Below are positions 1-12,700 of a stretch of 64,000 bases of DNA, piece by piece. The stretch spans positions 23,008,501 to 23,072,500 of the forward strand of contig NC_068561.1 in the NCBI RefSeq assembly GCF_022201045.2, written 5' to 3'. The notes under the pieces were generated by a model. That model was not told the origin of the DNA. It made no database searches and worked only from the letters and a program-made list of their open reading frames with translations. The position numbers and the translations under genes are program-made. How positions within the stretch are numbered: the stretch's first letter is position 1; the number at the start of each line of letters is the position of its first letter. Origin of the DNA: Citrus sinensis (lineage: Eukaryota > Streptophyta > Magnoliopsida > Sapindales > Rutaceae).

Positions 1-1592
1 AGCTGCAAGAACCGGCACTATTAATTAATATCTTTTTAATTGCTGTTTAAAATCATAAAACATTGATCCAAACCCCCCAAAAAAAAAAAAAAATGAAGAG
101 TCAAACGAATTGGCACCACCCATGTATCGAAAATGACACATATGTTGATATATAAAAAAAAAAAAAAAATTAACGAGAAGAAGGGTTGTCTGAATTTTTC
201 GTACTTTCAATTTAAAATAAATTAAAGATGTGAACTATGTAATAATTTAAATTAAAAGGCCAATAGAAGACAATGGAAATTGTATATAACTACAAATGAT
301 TAAATATATAGTTTAAAGGACTATTTAACATAATTTATAATCACAAATACTAGAACTTAAAAAAAAAAAGTATGGTTAGGTGGGATTAATAAGAACAACG
401 TGTGATGCTTGGTTTGATAAATCAATGGATTCGGTAATATACTATTAGCATCGTTATTATCGTTAATGATGCAATTAGAATCTCAGACATTAATCGAAGA
501 TGTTGATGACACTAACTAACCTGGTAAGTCGTACATTAGGTTGTTGAGGCTTTAATTGTGTTATTGTTTTATTAATGAATAGACAAACTGATATACAATT
601 AAATTACCAAAAGAATCACGCTTCCAACCTGCATATACAATAACACAATTAAAAGAAACCAAAAGTAATCATGCTTTCAATTCTAAAAGAAACCAAAAGT
701 AAAAGGGAAAGAAAGAACTGCAAAAAGCGATCAGATTCGACTTCTGTACAGGTATTGAATACGTAAAATTATTTTAAATTGATTTGGCATAAATAATTTA
801 TAAATTATTTTGTGGAAATTCTGACGGAATCTCAACTTGATAATTGGGTTGGTGGTGTGCAGCGTCTTCTCGTCCCTCAGCCGCTGCTTTTGGGCTTTCA
901 GGCCGAAATGTCAATACTTTAGAACCATTGATTTATTTTTACTTTATTAAAAAAAAATTAAGGAAATGTAAAATAATGAATCATTTAGTAGAGCGTTAGA
1001 CCAACTTTGAGATTATGAATTCCTGGCACGCACGGAAAGATAACATAATTAGAAGACTCAAAGGGCATTTCAAATTCAACGCTTTGAATTTGGCCACATT
1101 GTTGATTTTGTCATTTTTGCCTTTTCGTGTTTATTCGAGCAATGTGGAGAAATTAAGGTTCTGTATTTGATTTTATAGGCTTTGGAAAACGCTTTTGGTT
1201 CTCTCTGCGCTATTGAAAAGACCAATTCAATCATCATGACTTAAAAAATGTCAAGTTTGTTGCACAATGGCAAAGATGAGAGCAATTGCGGTGATTAATA
1301 GAGCTGAAATTAAGATCGACATTTTTATAATTCGGACTGAACGATTATTAAAAATAAGAGAAATTGTAAGTACTTTCACCATATGCCTTTTTTTAAAATT
1401 AAAATGGTGTTATTATCTCTCAATCAATTAAATGGAAAAAAATGAATATGTGACAAGAATCGAATTAGTGAAAGAAAAAGTATATAAAAGTAGTTTATCC
1501 ATAATTTTTTCCAAGAAAAAGATAATATTTTTTATTTTTTAATAAGTAGCTATGACCCAAAAAAAAAAAATTTAATGCCAGTGAAGTCAAGC
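1..1592. other. AT-rich intergenic spacer
   Basis: No gene can be supported. All open frames are short and compositionally simple, with several poly(A)/poly(T) runs (for example near 80-93 and 155-169). The nearest recognisable item is the SINE that begins just downstream. Confidence 0.6.
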
Positions 1593-1963
1593 AAGGATGA
1601 CTATCTTGCCACTTCGGCCTTGGTCGGAGTGGTGGGCTGCTGCCCTCACAAGCATTGTGAGGGCAGCGGTTCAAGCCCCCACAAAAGCATTTGTGGGGGC
1701 TAACGTGCTTATTTGTTTAATATTTCAAAAATTTCCTCTTCCTCGTGCAATATGAGTGGAGTATGGACATCCATCTTCTGTAAGGGATTATTTGTCTGGG
1801 CATGTACTTCACATAATTCAATGTAATAATATAAGTCCCAATCATGTATTTCTGATTGTAAATATCAGTGTAATATATCTGCTATAATAGCAGTTGTAAT
1901 TATCTGTGTAATGCAGTAATATGATGATTAATCAGTATTCAAAAAAAAAAGGACGACTATCTT
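1593..1963 (+). mobile_element. tRNA-derived SINE with target-site duplication
   Basis: The body (1608-1948) is flanked by direct repeats AAGGATGACTATCTT (1593-1607) and AAGGACGACTATCTT (1949-1963), 14 of 15 identical, which read as a target-site duplication. The 5' part resembles a tRNA promoter: an A-box-like segment near 1620-1632 and a B-box-like GGTTCAAGCCC at 1668-1678. The 3' end is an A tract (1941-1950). Two perfect hairpins lie in the head: arms 1639-1651/1655-1667 and arms 1674-1685/1690-1701. The family is unnamed here; SINE is inferred from the Pol III-like boxes, A tail and duplication. Confidence 0.8.
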
Positions 1964-4188
1964 AGGGTTCAATTAGTATTTTAAATTTTATTTTTTAAAA
2001 AAGCATTATAAATAAATTTAGATTAAATATTGGGTTGGATTATTGTATTTTGTGGTACTGTATCCAATATTCTTAGCATCGTTAAACAGCAGCGGAATCA
2101 ATATTTTATTTTGAGATTGCTAAAACATAAAAATTAGTTATTCTCTTAAAAAATATGTTGAGGAATAATTTTTTTTTTACTTTTTACATTATTTTAAAGG
2201 GTATAGACTTACTTCTCGTATACCATTAAATGATAAAAAAATCGATAAAATTTGATGTTCTAACATGTTCAAATTGTGAGTTAATGCAGTCATAGTCTTT
2301 ATTTATATGATCTTGATTTCTGCATTCGAAAATTTGTAGCTACTTGAAAATAAAAAACTTGAAATTTTAAAAATACAGATTTCGAGAATTTTGCTGAAAT
2401 TTGATTTTAGCATATGGTAGCGCGAACCAAATATAAGTTAAAATTTTTTAAACAGAAAAACTATCTACTTGTGCGAATAAACAAATGTTGCACAAAATTA
2501 AAATATTCTTTTGAAAAGATCATAGCTTATATGTATAATTATACGATCTAATTTTTTATATAAACTACGTAATATATCACCATCGTTTGAATAAAAAAAT
2601 ACAGTAGGAAATATATAATTCATTTTTTTTATTATTTAACCAATTAATTATATTTCATCATATCGATTTATAGAACATTGTTTGTACCACTGTCTGTCTC
2701 TATAATTAAACTTATAAAGGGTGCATGTTACATGTTGGCCGGTAAGTAATTTCACGAACTAATAACTTGGCGCGTGGTTTGGTCACTGAATGGTATCGTG
2801 ATTTAAGTAATTATTGTATTTTCGAGAAAATAAAAAAAAACTTTTTATTGGGTATGATTAATTATTTCAATATATTAAAAAAATTATTGAAAATGCTATC
2901 GTAAAAAGGGTTTCAACCGATGTTTTTCAATTGGGAGTTTCGAGGCGGACTGGGGCCCACCCGATAGGAGACTCCAAACCGCAGTGATAGTGGACTTTTC
3001 AACTTAGACGACACGTGGCGGTAAGTACGATGTCCTCACCTACAGTAGAGGCCCCACGTCCTTCACCGTACGACCGCATGCTCTGTTACTTCACCACCCA
3101 CCACACCAGTTCCCAAATTTCAACGACTTTTTCCTGTATATTTATTATTATTAGTATTATTATTTAATTCTCCTTATTTTTTAATTATTAATCACCATTA
3201 TTATTTTATATTAAAAACATGTTTAAAATACTAAAATATATTGCTTATTAGTCTGATAATCACTTATGATGGTATTAAAAATAAGAGAAATACATCAGGA
3301 CGGATCATGAATCTAGTATATACGAGATAATTGAAAACAAAATACAATTTAAAAGATCATGTAAATATATTAATAAAATTCTACCATCTTATTCGTCCTG
3401 ACTCTGTCTTCATCTCTAATACAAACATAACATAAAATATTTAATTATCAATTTTAAATATTCGTTTCAACTATTAAATTTTATGTTATATTTGAGAACT
3501 TGTGTTTTTTTTACACAAACTTTTAGAATCATAATGAATAACTTAAAAAAAAAAATATAACAAAATTTGTTAAAAAAAGTTGACAATTGTATTTGTATTT
3601 TAAAATTATTATATACTCAATCAAGAACAAAAATTCATAAGATTTTACTTGTTTCAATAAAAGTCAAATTATATTATTTATTGCCGCCACTAAACTTGCA
3701 ATATCTTTGAAGTATCCTTCTCTATTATAATGTCAATATGTATAAATGGGTGCACTAAAACATCATAACATTTCAAATTTAAAGTATAATGAAAACAAAT
3801 TCCAAATTTAGTATTTTACCGAACTTGCTTAAATTTCTTAATCACTGATACAAAAGAAATTAAATTCCAAAAAAATACAAAAGAAATTTTTTTCTTTGGA
3901 AAAAAGACAAAAATGACTCATCGTGGGGCCATTAGCCAGTCACCGGGTAATTAAAAATCTCTGCCAACGTAGGGCCCCTCTGATAAGATTCTACCTGCAC
4001 GAGTAAAATAGTAATAAGCATCTTCAACTCCCTTTCACAAGATGACACTTCATTTTAAGTAATTTTTTTTCTATAAAAAAAAAATTTACCAGCAGTTACG
4101 ATTCCTATTTTATATTTCTATTTCTCCTGGAAATTGAATCAAATACAAAATAGAATTCTTTTTTATTGTCAACACTGCGAAACCGCAC
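1964..4188. other. intergenic / distal promoter region of the glutamine synthetase gene
   Basis: No coding region is seen. A GC-richer island at about 2935-3110 stands out in the AT-rich context and holds CACGTGGC (3012-3019, a G-box/ABRE-type core) and GGGGCCCACCC (about 2953). Further GGGCC-type elements occur near 3924 and 3969. These are candidate regulatory sites by motif only. Confidence 0.4.
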
Positions 4189-4196
4189 TATAAAAG
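4189..4196 (+). promoter_or_regulatory. TATA box of the glutamine synthetase gene
   Basis: TATAAAAG lies 120 bp upstream of the chosen ATG (4316). This places transcription start near 4220 and gives a 5' leader of roughly 95 nt. The first ATG after it in the correct frame starts the conserved MSLLSDL N-terminus. Confidence 0.7.
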
Positions 4197-4315
4197 CCAG
4201 GCAACAACAGCCTCCTCCGTTCACGTCTCTGTGTAGCACATTAACATCCCTTCAATCACAGCAATCTCATTACCAGTTTCTTTGTTGTGTTAAGAGACTA
4301 AAGAGTCTTCGAAAC

Positions 4316-7249
4316 ATGTCTCTGCTCTCAGATCTCCTTAACCTTAACCTCTCAGAATCCACTGACAAGATCATCGCTGAGTACATATGGTTCGTTTCTT
4401 GTTCTTCTCTTACACTCAACTCTGTTTCTTATTACACTCATTAGTAATTACACATGTGTCTATAAGCTTGTTTTTTATTCGTCCGTGCTTGTTGCTGCGT
4501 GTGCTTTAATGGGTGTGTTTTGTTTTTGAGTGTTCTTGTTTTGATCTACAACTAAGGGGCGGTGCAACATCTTTCATACACAGAGTTTTGTTTGATGTTT
4601 TCTCTTATGACGCTTTAATATAAATGATCCACCACTGGTTCTATAACATCTGTGTTTCGTTGATTCTTTTTGGAATTTTTTTTGCTTTGTTATATTTGCT
4701 AAGAGAGTGGTAGAAGAAAGAACAATCATCTCATTCAAAGCCAAATAGTTGTCGCAGTGTGCTTTTGTTTTTATTATTTCCTGTGACAAAATATGAAAGT
4801 TTTTGTTTTCCATTTTATTTTTACTTTCATAAATTAGCAACAATAGAAAGAGGGGCTCTGTGTTTTTACTTCTTGATTTTTGTCTATGTGACGAGTCAAC
4901 GGTTTTGTTCCGCAGATTTTCATCTTAATACTTGTGTATGGTTGATATGTATGCTGATTTTGTAATTTTGTTTTCAACTTCTTAAATAGGATCGGTGGAT
5001 CTGGCATGGACATGAGGAGCAAAGCAAGGGTAATGATGAACTTTTTCTTTTTTAGGAGAATAAAAAGAAACTTTTGTTGTTTTTATTAGCTTACTTGTTT
5101 CGGTTTGTAATTTATTTTGTGTTTTTTTGGGTGATTTGTATAGACTCTTCCCGGTCCCGTTAGTGATCCTTCCAAGCTGCCTAAGTGGAATTATGATGGT
5201 TCCAGCACAGGCCAAGCACCTGGAGAAGATAGTGAAGTGATCCTCTAGTAAGTACTCTGGTTACCTTTTTCTTTCTCCATCATCATTTAGTTTAAATATT
5301 TATATGATCTGACATATTTCGTGTGATTTTAATGTAATGCGACAGTCCTCAAGCTATTTTCAAGGATCCATTCAGGAGAGGCAACAATATTCTTGTGAGT
5401 TCCATTTATGCACTAAATATTATGCTTCTTATATCTATTTATTCCGTCACAGATTCTGTATTATATTAGTTTTCTTGAGATGAAATTGATTTTTTTTTTT
5501 AATGTTAATTGACTTAGGTTATGTGTGATGCTTACACTCCTGCGGGAGAACCAATTCCAACAAACAAAAGACATGCAGCTGCCAAGATTTTCAGCCATTC
5601 TGATGTTGTGGCTGAAGAACCATGGTAATTTCTGCTCCTTATTTCTATTTGTGTACTTGTTCTGTATTTTTTTCATAGGCGATACAGTTAACTTGCTGCT
5701 TAATCTGGTGACAGGTATGGTATTGAGCAGGAATACACCTTACTGCAGAAGGATGTTAAATGGCCTCTTGGCTGGCCCATCGGTGGTTATCCTGGGCCTC
5801 AGGTTTTATTTGTCTTCCCTATACTTACACTGCAATTCTTCGATTTATTGCAATTTCTTTTGGTTTTGTTATTTACTGCATTGGTGGAAAATTTTCCTTA
5901 TGGTTTGCTTGTGCTTAGACGTGACAAATAATCACACACTTCATGTTTTCCTTTGTCAAGTACTTTCTAATTCAAGTACAGGACATATTATCACTATGAT
6001 CTCTTACTTTCTGTTATTTTGATAATTGGTGATGTCGTTGATTTATTTTCCCTGATTAGATGTATGATTGAGTACCGTGTTGTGGCTTAACAGGGACCAT
6101 ACTACTGTGGTGTTGGTGCTGACAAAGCTTGGGGGCGTGACATTGTGGACTCCCATTACAAGGCCTGTCTATATGCAGGAATCAACATCAGTGGCATCAA
6201 TGGAGAAGTCATGCCGGGGCAGGTAAATTATCATAACTTTTCTGCTTATCCTGGTTATTTTCATTTTTTCCCTCATACACTTGGTAGCTAAATCTAGTTT
6301 TTAATAATTAAATCATTCTCCATATTCTGTGCAGTGGGAGTTCCAAGTTGGTCCCGCTGTTGGAATTTCTGCTGGAGATCAGTTGTGGGTTGCCCGCTAT
6401 ATTTTAGAGGTAATCTATTATACTCAATATATATATATATATATATATTTTTTTTTTTTGAGAGGATACTTCCGTAACTACTACCGGTATCTATTAAAGA
6501 TTTGAAGTGTTCTTAATGCCAACATTTGAATTTAACAGAGGATTACAGAGATTGCTGGAGTTGTGCTTTCTTTCGATCCCAAGCCAATTCAGGTCAATAT
6601 TTGATTCTTAGAGTTTTCTGCTCAAGTATAGTCATTTTTCATTCTTGTATATTGACTATTTGTATCATTTTTAATTTTTTCCCTATCAGGGTGACTGGAA
6701 TGGAGCTGGTGCTCACGCAAATTACAGGTTACTTATTTGTTCTCTTTGTGTTAATTGGATCACTGGGATAAAATTTCCATATCCTCATGAAATATTCGAC
6801 AATGCTGCAGCACCAAGTCGATGAGGAACGATGGAGGCTTTGAGGTTATTAAGAAAGCAATTGAGAAACTTGGACTGAGGCACAGTGAGCACATTGCCGC
6901 ATATGGTGAAGGCAATGAACGCCGACTCACTGGCAAACATGAAACAGCTGACATCAACACTTTCAAATGGGTATAAATCATTTGTGGAGTGATTTAACTT
7001 ATATTGCGAATTTGAATGTTATTTATGAAGTGTTTTCTTGTTAAAAACTGAACAATCAATGTGTTTTATTTCTCCTCGAATGCTGTCATTTTTCAGGGTG
7101 TTGCTAACCGTGGGGCATCAATCCGTGTTGGACGAGACACAGAGAAAGAAGGAAAGGGTTACTTTGAGGACAGGAGACCTGCTTCTAACATGGATCCATA
7201 TGTTGTCACCTCCATGATTGCAGAAACCACTATTCTGTGGAAGCCATGA
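4316..7249 (+). CDS. GLN1: cytosolic glutamine synthetase (GS1)
   Basis: ATP-dependent ligation of ammonium to glutamate in the cytosol (EC 6.3.1.2), for primary assimilation and nitrogen recycling. Exons: 4316-4389, 4990-5029, 5144-5247, 5346-5394, 5518-5624, 5715-5802, 6094-6222, 6335-6409, 6539-6592, 6690-6727, 6811-6970, 7097-7249. They join in frame to 356 aa, the usual plant GS1 length. Seen: beta-grasp segment with [17 protein letters not shown], the catalytic-domain signature [20 protein letters not shown], and a C-terminus ending ILWKP. There is no N-terminal transit peptide and no plastid-type C-terminal extension, so it is the cytosolic isoform. The start is the first ATG after the TATA box; the longer frame from 4166 contains the TATA box and is not the start. 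All twelve exons keep phase and no damage is seen. Confidence 0.97.
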
Positions 7250-9763
7250 ATGCTCCTCTAGCAACCTTTGAAATATTTTGTTTGATCTGCTGGCTTTACT
7301 CAGGATTCACGAGTTCACGACAGAATTGTGTTCTGCTAAGGATGCTTTATTAGTAGTAGTTCAGCTTTTGTCTTGTTTCAATCTCTGCCCCTGTATTTGC
7401 AACAGTGGGTTCTTTGCTTCCTGCTGTCATATTGGGTTGAATAATGTAAACATTTAATTTAATAACATTATGGAAGGGTCAATTCCTTTTGTTCAAAACC
7501 TTTGTTTTGTGTTATTTTATTGCAGTCTCATTTCACTAAGCATTCGAATTTCAGATTCATTTGGCACACAAAGACTAACATGGGTGTGCTTCTGATGATT
7601 TTAGTTCCTGAAACAAGTTTTCATATTAAGAACGGTTTTGATGTCTCTATTCTTCTTATTCCAAAGTATGAGGCGTCTATGTCCCATGTAATGTGATTCC
7701 TGTATTATGAAGTCCTATCTACTGTGCATTATTTCCAACATTACATGACCACAATCTTCCCGTCACGTCTTGAAACAAAAGCAAGGATAAAAATTGACAG
7801 AGAACAAGTGGAGTGCAATGAAAAGTCATGATGGGTTTAACGCTGAGGCTTGTGCACGGCAGAGTATGCTCATAGCAATATTAATAGATGAAAGAAAAAA
7901 AAAATTATTGACAGGCAGCATATGGCTTCCTGCTCATCACTTGCACATAAATAAAAGAGACCATTCGATAATTCATTCTTTTTCAGGATGATACAGCAAA
8001 TAGATGAAAGGAATCATTCGGAGGACTGCATTATTTGAGGTTCTTTCCACAATTCAAGTCCAAATAGCAGGCATAGTTACTTCTAAGTCACCAATCACCA
8101 TTGCACTAATCAAAATTTCCTCTAATCCTATTATGTGGTTATTATTACAAATGAGTCTTATCACATGATTCTTACAAAAGGAAAAGGCATATCATTATTG
8201 AATATGTGGTATCTGAGGAGGAATATGGGCTGACACATCCAGCTTGCTGCCTACCCAATCTCACATGCTTTTTCTTGCTTTTATATTCTTGTTTTTTGTG
8301 CTTTCTTTGAGTGAACTATTGATGCTTAGCCAGTAGCCACTCTTGTTGGCCTTGAAAAGATTATTTATGGGCATAATGTTTTAAATATTACAAAAACCTC
8401 GAAAAAAGAATCATTAAAATTAATTCTTAAAGGATCCAATTTTTTACAAATAGTTTCTAAATAAAAAGATTCTTTGAGAGGTATTGCCAAGAGGATCCAC
8501 TGGAATCTGGACCTTTTTGTTATTGGTTGTCCACGCTCTCTCCATTGTGCCAAAAATAGCTAATACACGTGCCATGCACAAGATGAAGCTTTTAAATAAG
8601 GACCATCTAATTAATTGGTTGTCTACACACACTCCATTACAAGCAGTATCCCATTACTAAATCATACTCAAAGCCAATCTGAAGAATCTCCATATGATTC
8701 CAAGTTCTGACCAATATTTAAATGTTTCTTAAGTAACCTGTTTCTGTTACCTGTATCAGTACTTGGCACACCAAATTATTCAAGTAAAATGTGGGCCAAT
8801 GAGAAAAAAAGGCATGTTTCATATGTTATTTAATGATTTTATATAGTCTTTAGTTGGGAAGGATAGAATTGTAAATACCTGCACTTTGGGCCTAGATCCT
8901 GGGCCTTCAAATAGAAGCCTAAGGCCAGGGTTTTTAGGATATATACATGGGTGGAGCTATTGCCACCCCTCAAAGCCCCTCTTAAAACCTTTTTTCTTAA
9001 TACCACACTAAAATATTTTAAAATTATACAATCTCCTATAACAACCCCTTGAAAATCGAAAATAACCTTATTTACTGGGTTTTCTTCCTCATTCTCTTAC
9101 ATTGGGGTTTGGTGCTACATAAACCCTAATAGATTATAGGTAAAATATGTAGTTGCAATTTTTTTTATTAAAAATAAATTATGGTTCAACTTCTCCTATG
9201 ATTACTGGCAGACAAAAAGCTTTGAAATTTATCAAAAAGAAAGTTGGAGGCATACAGTGAATTATAAAAGACTTCCAGCAAATATTACAAGCCTTCTATG
9301 GCTCCTTGATATTGCCAGCTCATCTTCTCTCTGGCCTCTGCATTAAATTTCACCAAATCAATAAATAAGGAATTATCTCTTTTTTTTTTAATTTTAATTT
9401 TCATAATTTTTGTATAGTATAAATTTTGTAATTTCTAAATGCAGTCACAATCAAATAATCTGAATTAGTCTGTTAGTTTAATCGTAAAGTGTGGGTTCTC
9501 CACAACAATTTTTGGGGTATACTTAATATCACACCCTAAAAATTTGAATAAACAAGCCCAATTAGCAACAAAAAAGCTCTTATTACTTCATTAGCCAATC
9601 ATGATGGCACCGTATTAATTACAAATCAAGCCGTGACTAATGAGTACTAATCACAAATCAGGCGCTAAACAATCCCACCTCTTCAGGATTCTGGGTTTAA
9701 GGATTTAACCGTTGAACCTTCTTCTTTCCGCTCTCGGTGAAGCAGTGACAAAAATATCAAAAT
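7250..9763. other. spacer between the GS and TPR genes
   Basis: The first ~240 bp are probably the GS 3'UTR (TAATGTAAAC and TAATAA-like signals near 7440-7465). No other gene is supported. Site II-type GGGCC elements occur near 8886-8907. An imperfect inverted repeat lies at about 9508-9545. Open frames here are short and unrecognised. Confidence 0.5.
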
Positions 9764-12700
9764 ATGTATCTGCGACAGCAAGCAATAGCTAACTTGCTAA
9801 CAAGATTCCGCCACGTTCGTTCTCGAATTTTCTCTTCTTCTGGCGCTAACTCGTTGCCACTGCTCCAAGTCTCCTGTATGAACAAATCACGCCTATACGC
9901 TTTTTCAATGTTAAATGTTTTCAAATAGCAGATTGCATCTTCCATTTATTAAACAAATTTTTTGATTGTCGTGTATTGCAGGCAAAATGAAATTTTCTCA
10001 TCAGTATGGTTCTGCAGCTGGAGGTTATGCGTGGAGAACAAATCAAAACGATTCTCGTTTATGGATTCTTTTGTTTGCTCCAGCTTGTATATTTTTACCC
10101 TCTCGTTTCTTCGCTTTTTATTTTTATTATTTAATATGGCTATAAATTTTATTTTGGAAGTAGCAAAGGCAATTGTGTAGACATTAACTGGTAGAAGATG
10201 AAAGAACGAAAATGTAGGCAACTAAGAGCTTGCATGTTCGTAATCTTACGAAATTGAATCTCTCTCTCTTTTTTTTTTTGTTTGTGATTTTCTGGTGCCT
10301 GCACTCATATCTGAATAAAATTTATTTAATGTACATCTGTAGCTTCATTTTGAAAAAAGAACAATGTATGTCTCTGTTGTTTTAAGCTGAATTTCGTTTT
10401 TGTTTACCCTTGTTAATTAATGTTGCAAATGATTTCTTGGTGACAAATCTGATGCTTTTGCAGCCTTAATTTATGGGATAACTCCAAACCCTGTCTTAGC
10501 GGAAGATATTTCAATCGAATCAACTTCTCAAAATGACACAGAAGGGGAAAATGCTTTTGGACTACGCAAAATTGAGGATGGTTCAGTGGTTTCTAATATA
10601 CACACATCAAAGTGGCGGGTCTTTACTGATAGTGGAAGAGATTATTTTTTGCAGGCTAGTTTTTTAGCTGTTGTGTTGCTTTTTCTTTCATTTGTTATCC
10701 TTTCAACTCAGAAATTTGTCCACACTTCCTCTCCATAGGGAAAATTGGCAGAAGCGGAGAAGTTGTTCCTTTCTGCCCTCCAAGAAGCTAAAGAAGGATT
10801 TGGGGAGCGGGATCCACATGTTGCTTCTGCTTGCAATAATCTGGTTAGTCTTCTATTTAGACAATTTCAGTCACATAGGATTGATTATATCTTCATTTTA
10901 TATCTAGCGTAGGCAGTTGGTAGAAAAGCCTTCTTAGGATGGTACCAGTCTTGAATTTATTTTTCCTAAATTTTTATTGAAGAAGTTGTCATTACTTTCT
11001 TTTGTTATCCTAATAGGCAGAGCTATATAGGGTTAAGAAGGCATTTGATAAAGCTGAACCTTTGTATTTGGAGGCCATCAAAATCCTGCAGGAATCATTT
11101 GGTCCTGAAGATATACGGTAATGCATGCATGGATACCTATACACATTCGTCAATATGTACATGTATGTGCATACAATTTATACACATGTATTTACATACA
11201 TATGTTAATACTTGCATGCATGTGTGTGCTTGCATACATATGTAGTTACATGCACAACATACATGAATATAAAAAGTACTTGGACATGAAATCCAGCATT
11301 GCTGATATGCACATATGTATATAGACAGGTATAATATAAATAATTACAGTCATTGAACCCTATTTTGAAGACTTTTGCATGAACACTATACTAAATACTA
11401 TGGTCATTTATTTAGTATTTAAAATAACCATATACCAGCCAATTGCCAACAAGTTCTAGCTTTGTCTAGAAAAAGCTACATCAGTTCGAGCATACATCTT
11501 CTGGGGGGCCAGAGCTTGACGTTCTCTGAAAATTGGGATGGTCTCTTAGCTTAAGCAAGAATCTGGTTTGATTTGGCTTTTCCCTTGCTTCGCTAGATAA
11601 GGAGACAACAATCTGTGCAGTGCTTGAAATATTTGAATCATTTTTGCTATTGAGAAACTTTTAACTGTTTTCATGCAGTATAGGGGTTGCTTTTCACAAT
11701 CTTGGGCAGTTCTATCTAGTCCAGCGGAAACTAGAAGATGCTCGTACCTGCTACGAGGTAAGATATGTTTTTGATCTACAATGCATTTAGTTTTTGGGAA
11801 ATTATCTTTATTGATTGTGGTAAGAGTTTCATTTCCCTTTTTTGTAATTTTTTGGAGTTTCAATTAATAATATTTCAGCTTTTACTTTTGTATAATATTA
11901 CAATATCTGCTGATCTGTTTTGTTTTGTTTTGTTTTGTTTTGTGTTTGGTGATTTCTCAAACAGCGTGCTTTAAAGGTATAAACCAGAAGTGTGTATTAC
12001 TGTTTAGTGTTGAGAAACTTCTTTAATGCTTGAACTTCAACTTATCCTTTTCCTCCATTTATTTCTTCTGTGTTTTAATGGGATTAATTATGAAATTATG
12101 TTCTTAATTACCTTATAATAATCCAGATAAAGGGACGTGTTCTGGGACATGGAAACATTGACTATGCAGATACAATGTATCACCTAGCAACAGTACGTTC
12201 TCCAATACAATTTTTTTCCTTAATTTTTTAAAAATTTTTATTGCAGTATTTTGTTGATAAAGTTTTAATAGTATAGTTAGACTTTCACCTATCAGTTAAG
12301 CTTTTCAATTAAGTAATAACTTTATGATATAGAGCTAGTTGGCCGAGCATTCTGGTGTTCAAATCCCCCAAGATATTAACTAAATTACAATAAGTTGTAT
12401 TTGTGGTTATGTTTATGTGCTGCTTGTTGTTTTGTTTAGTCCATGACTCTTGTATGTAAAAGTTGAGGTATTTTATCACGCTTTTTTGGCCTTTATCATT
12501 TTTATGTACCCGGCTCATTATTATTGTGTTTGAGTGACTTGTTACAACAGGTGCTGTATCTTCAAGGGAAAGAAAATGATTCTGAGGCCCTTTTTCTAGA
12601 GTCTATCAGGATTTTAGAGGTGGCCAAAATTTTACTTAGATTGGTGCTGATTTTAGTTTTTCTGGTATTTTCAAGTTGATATTAGTGGTCTTACAACCAT

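Noticed and set aside
4166-4444. 92-codon frame covering the GS promoter and first exon
   Set aside because: It contains the TATA box and runs into intron 1; only its in-frame MSLLSDL portion from 4316 to 4389 is coding.
5525-6022. 165-codon plus-strand frame inside the GS gene
   Set aside because: It crosses GS exons and introns out of the GS reading frame; the spliced GS model explains the region fully.
11118-11330. ATACATRT-rich tract in a TPR-gene intron with long open frames
   Set aside because: Low-complexity microsatellite-like DNA; the frames are an artefact of composition.
12336-12375. tRNA-like stretch (GTTGGCCGAGC ... GTGTTCAAATCCC) in a TPR-gene intron
   Set aside because: It has A- and B-box-like strings, but I found no target duplication or A tail and it cannot fold as a full tRNA.
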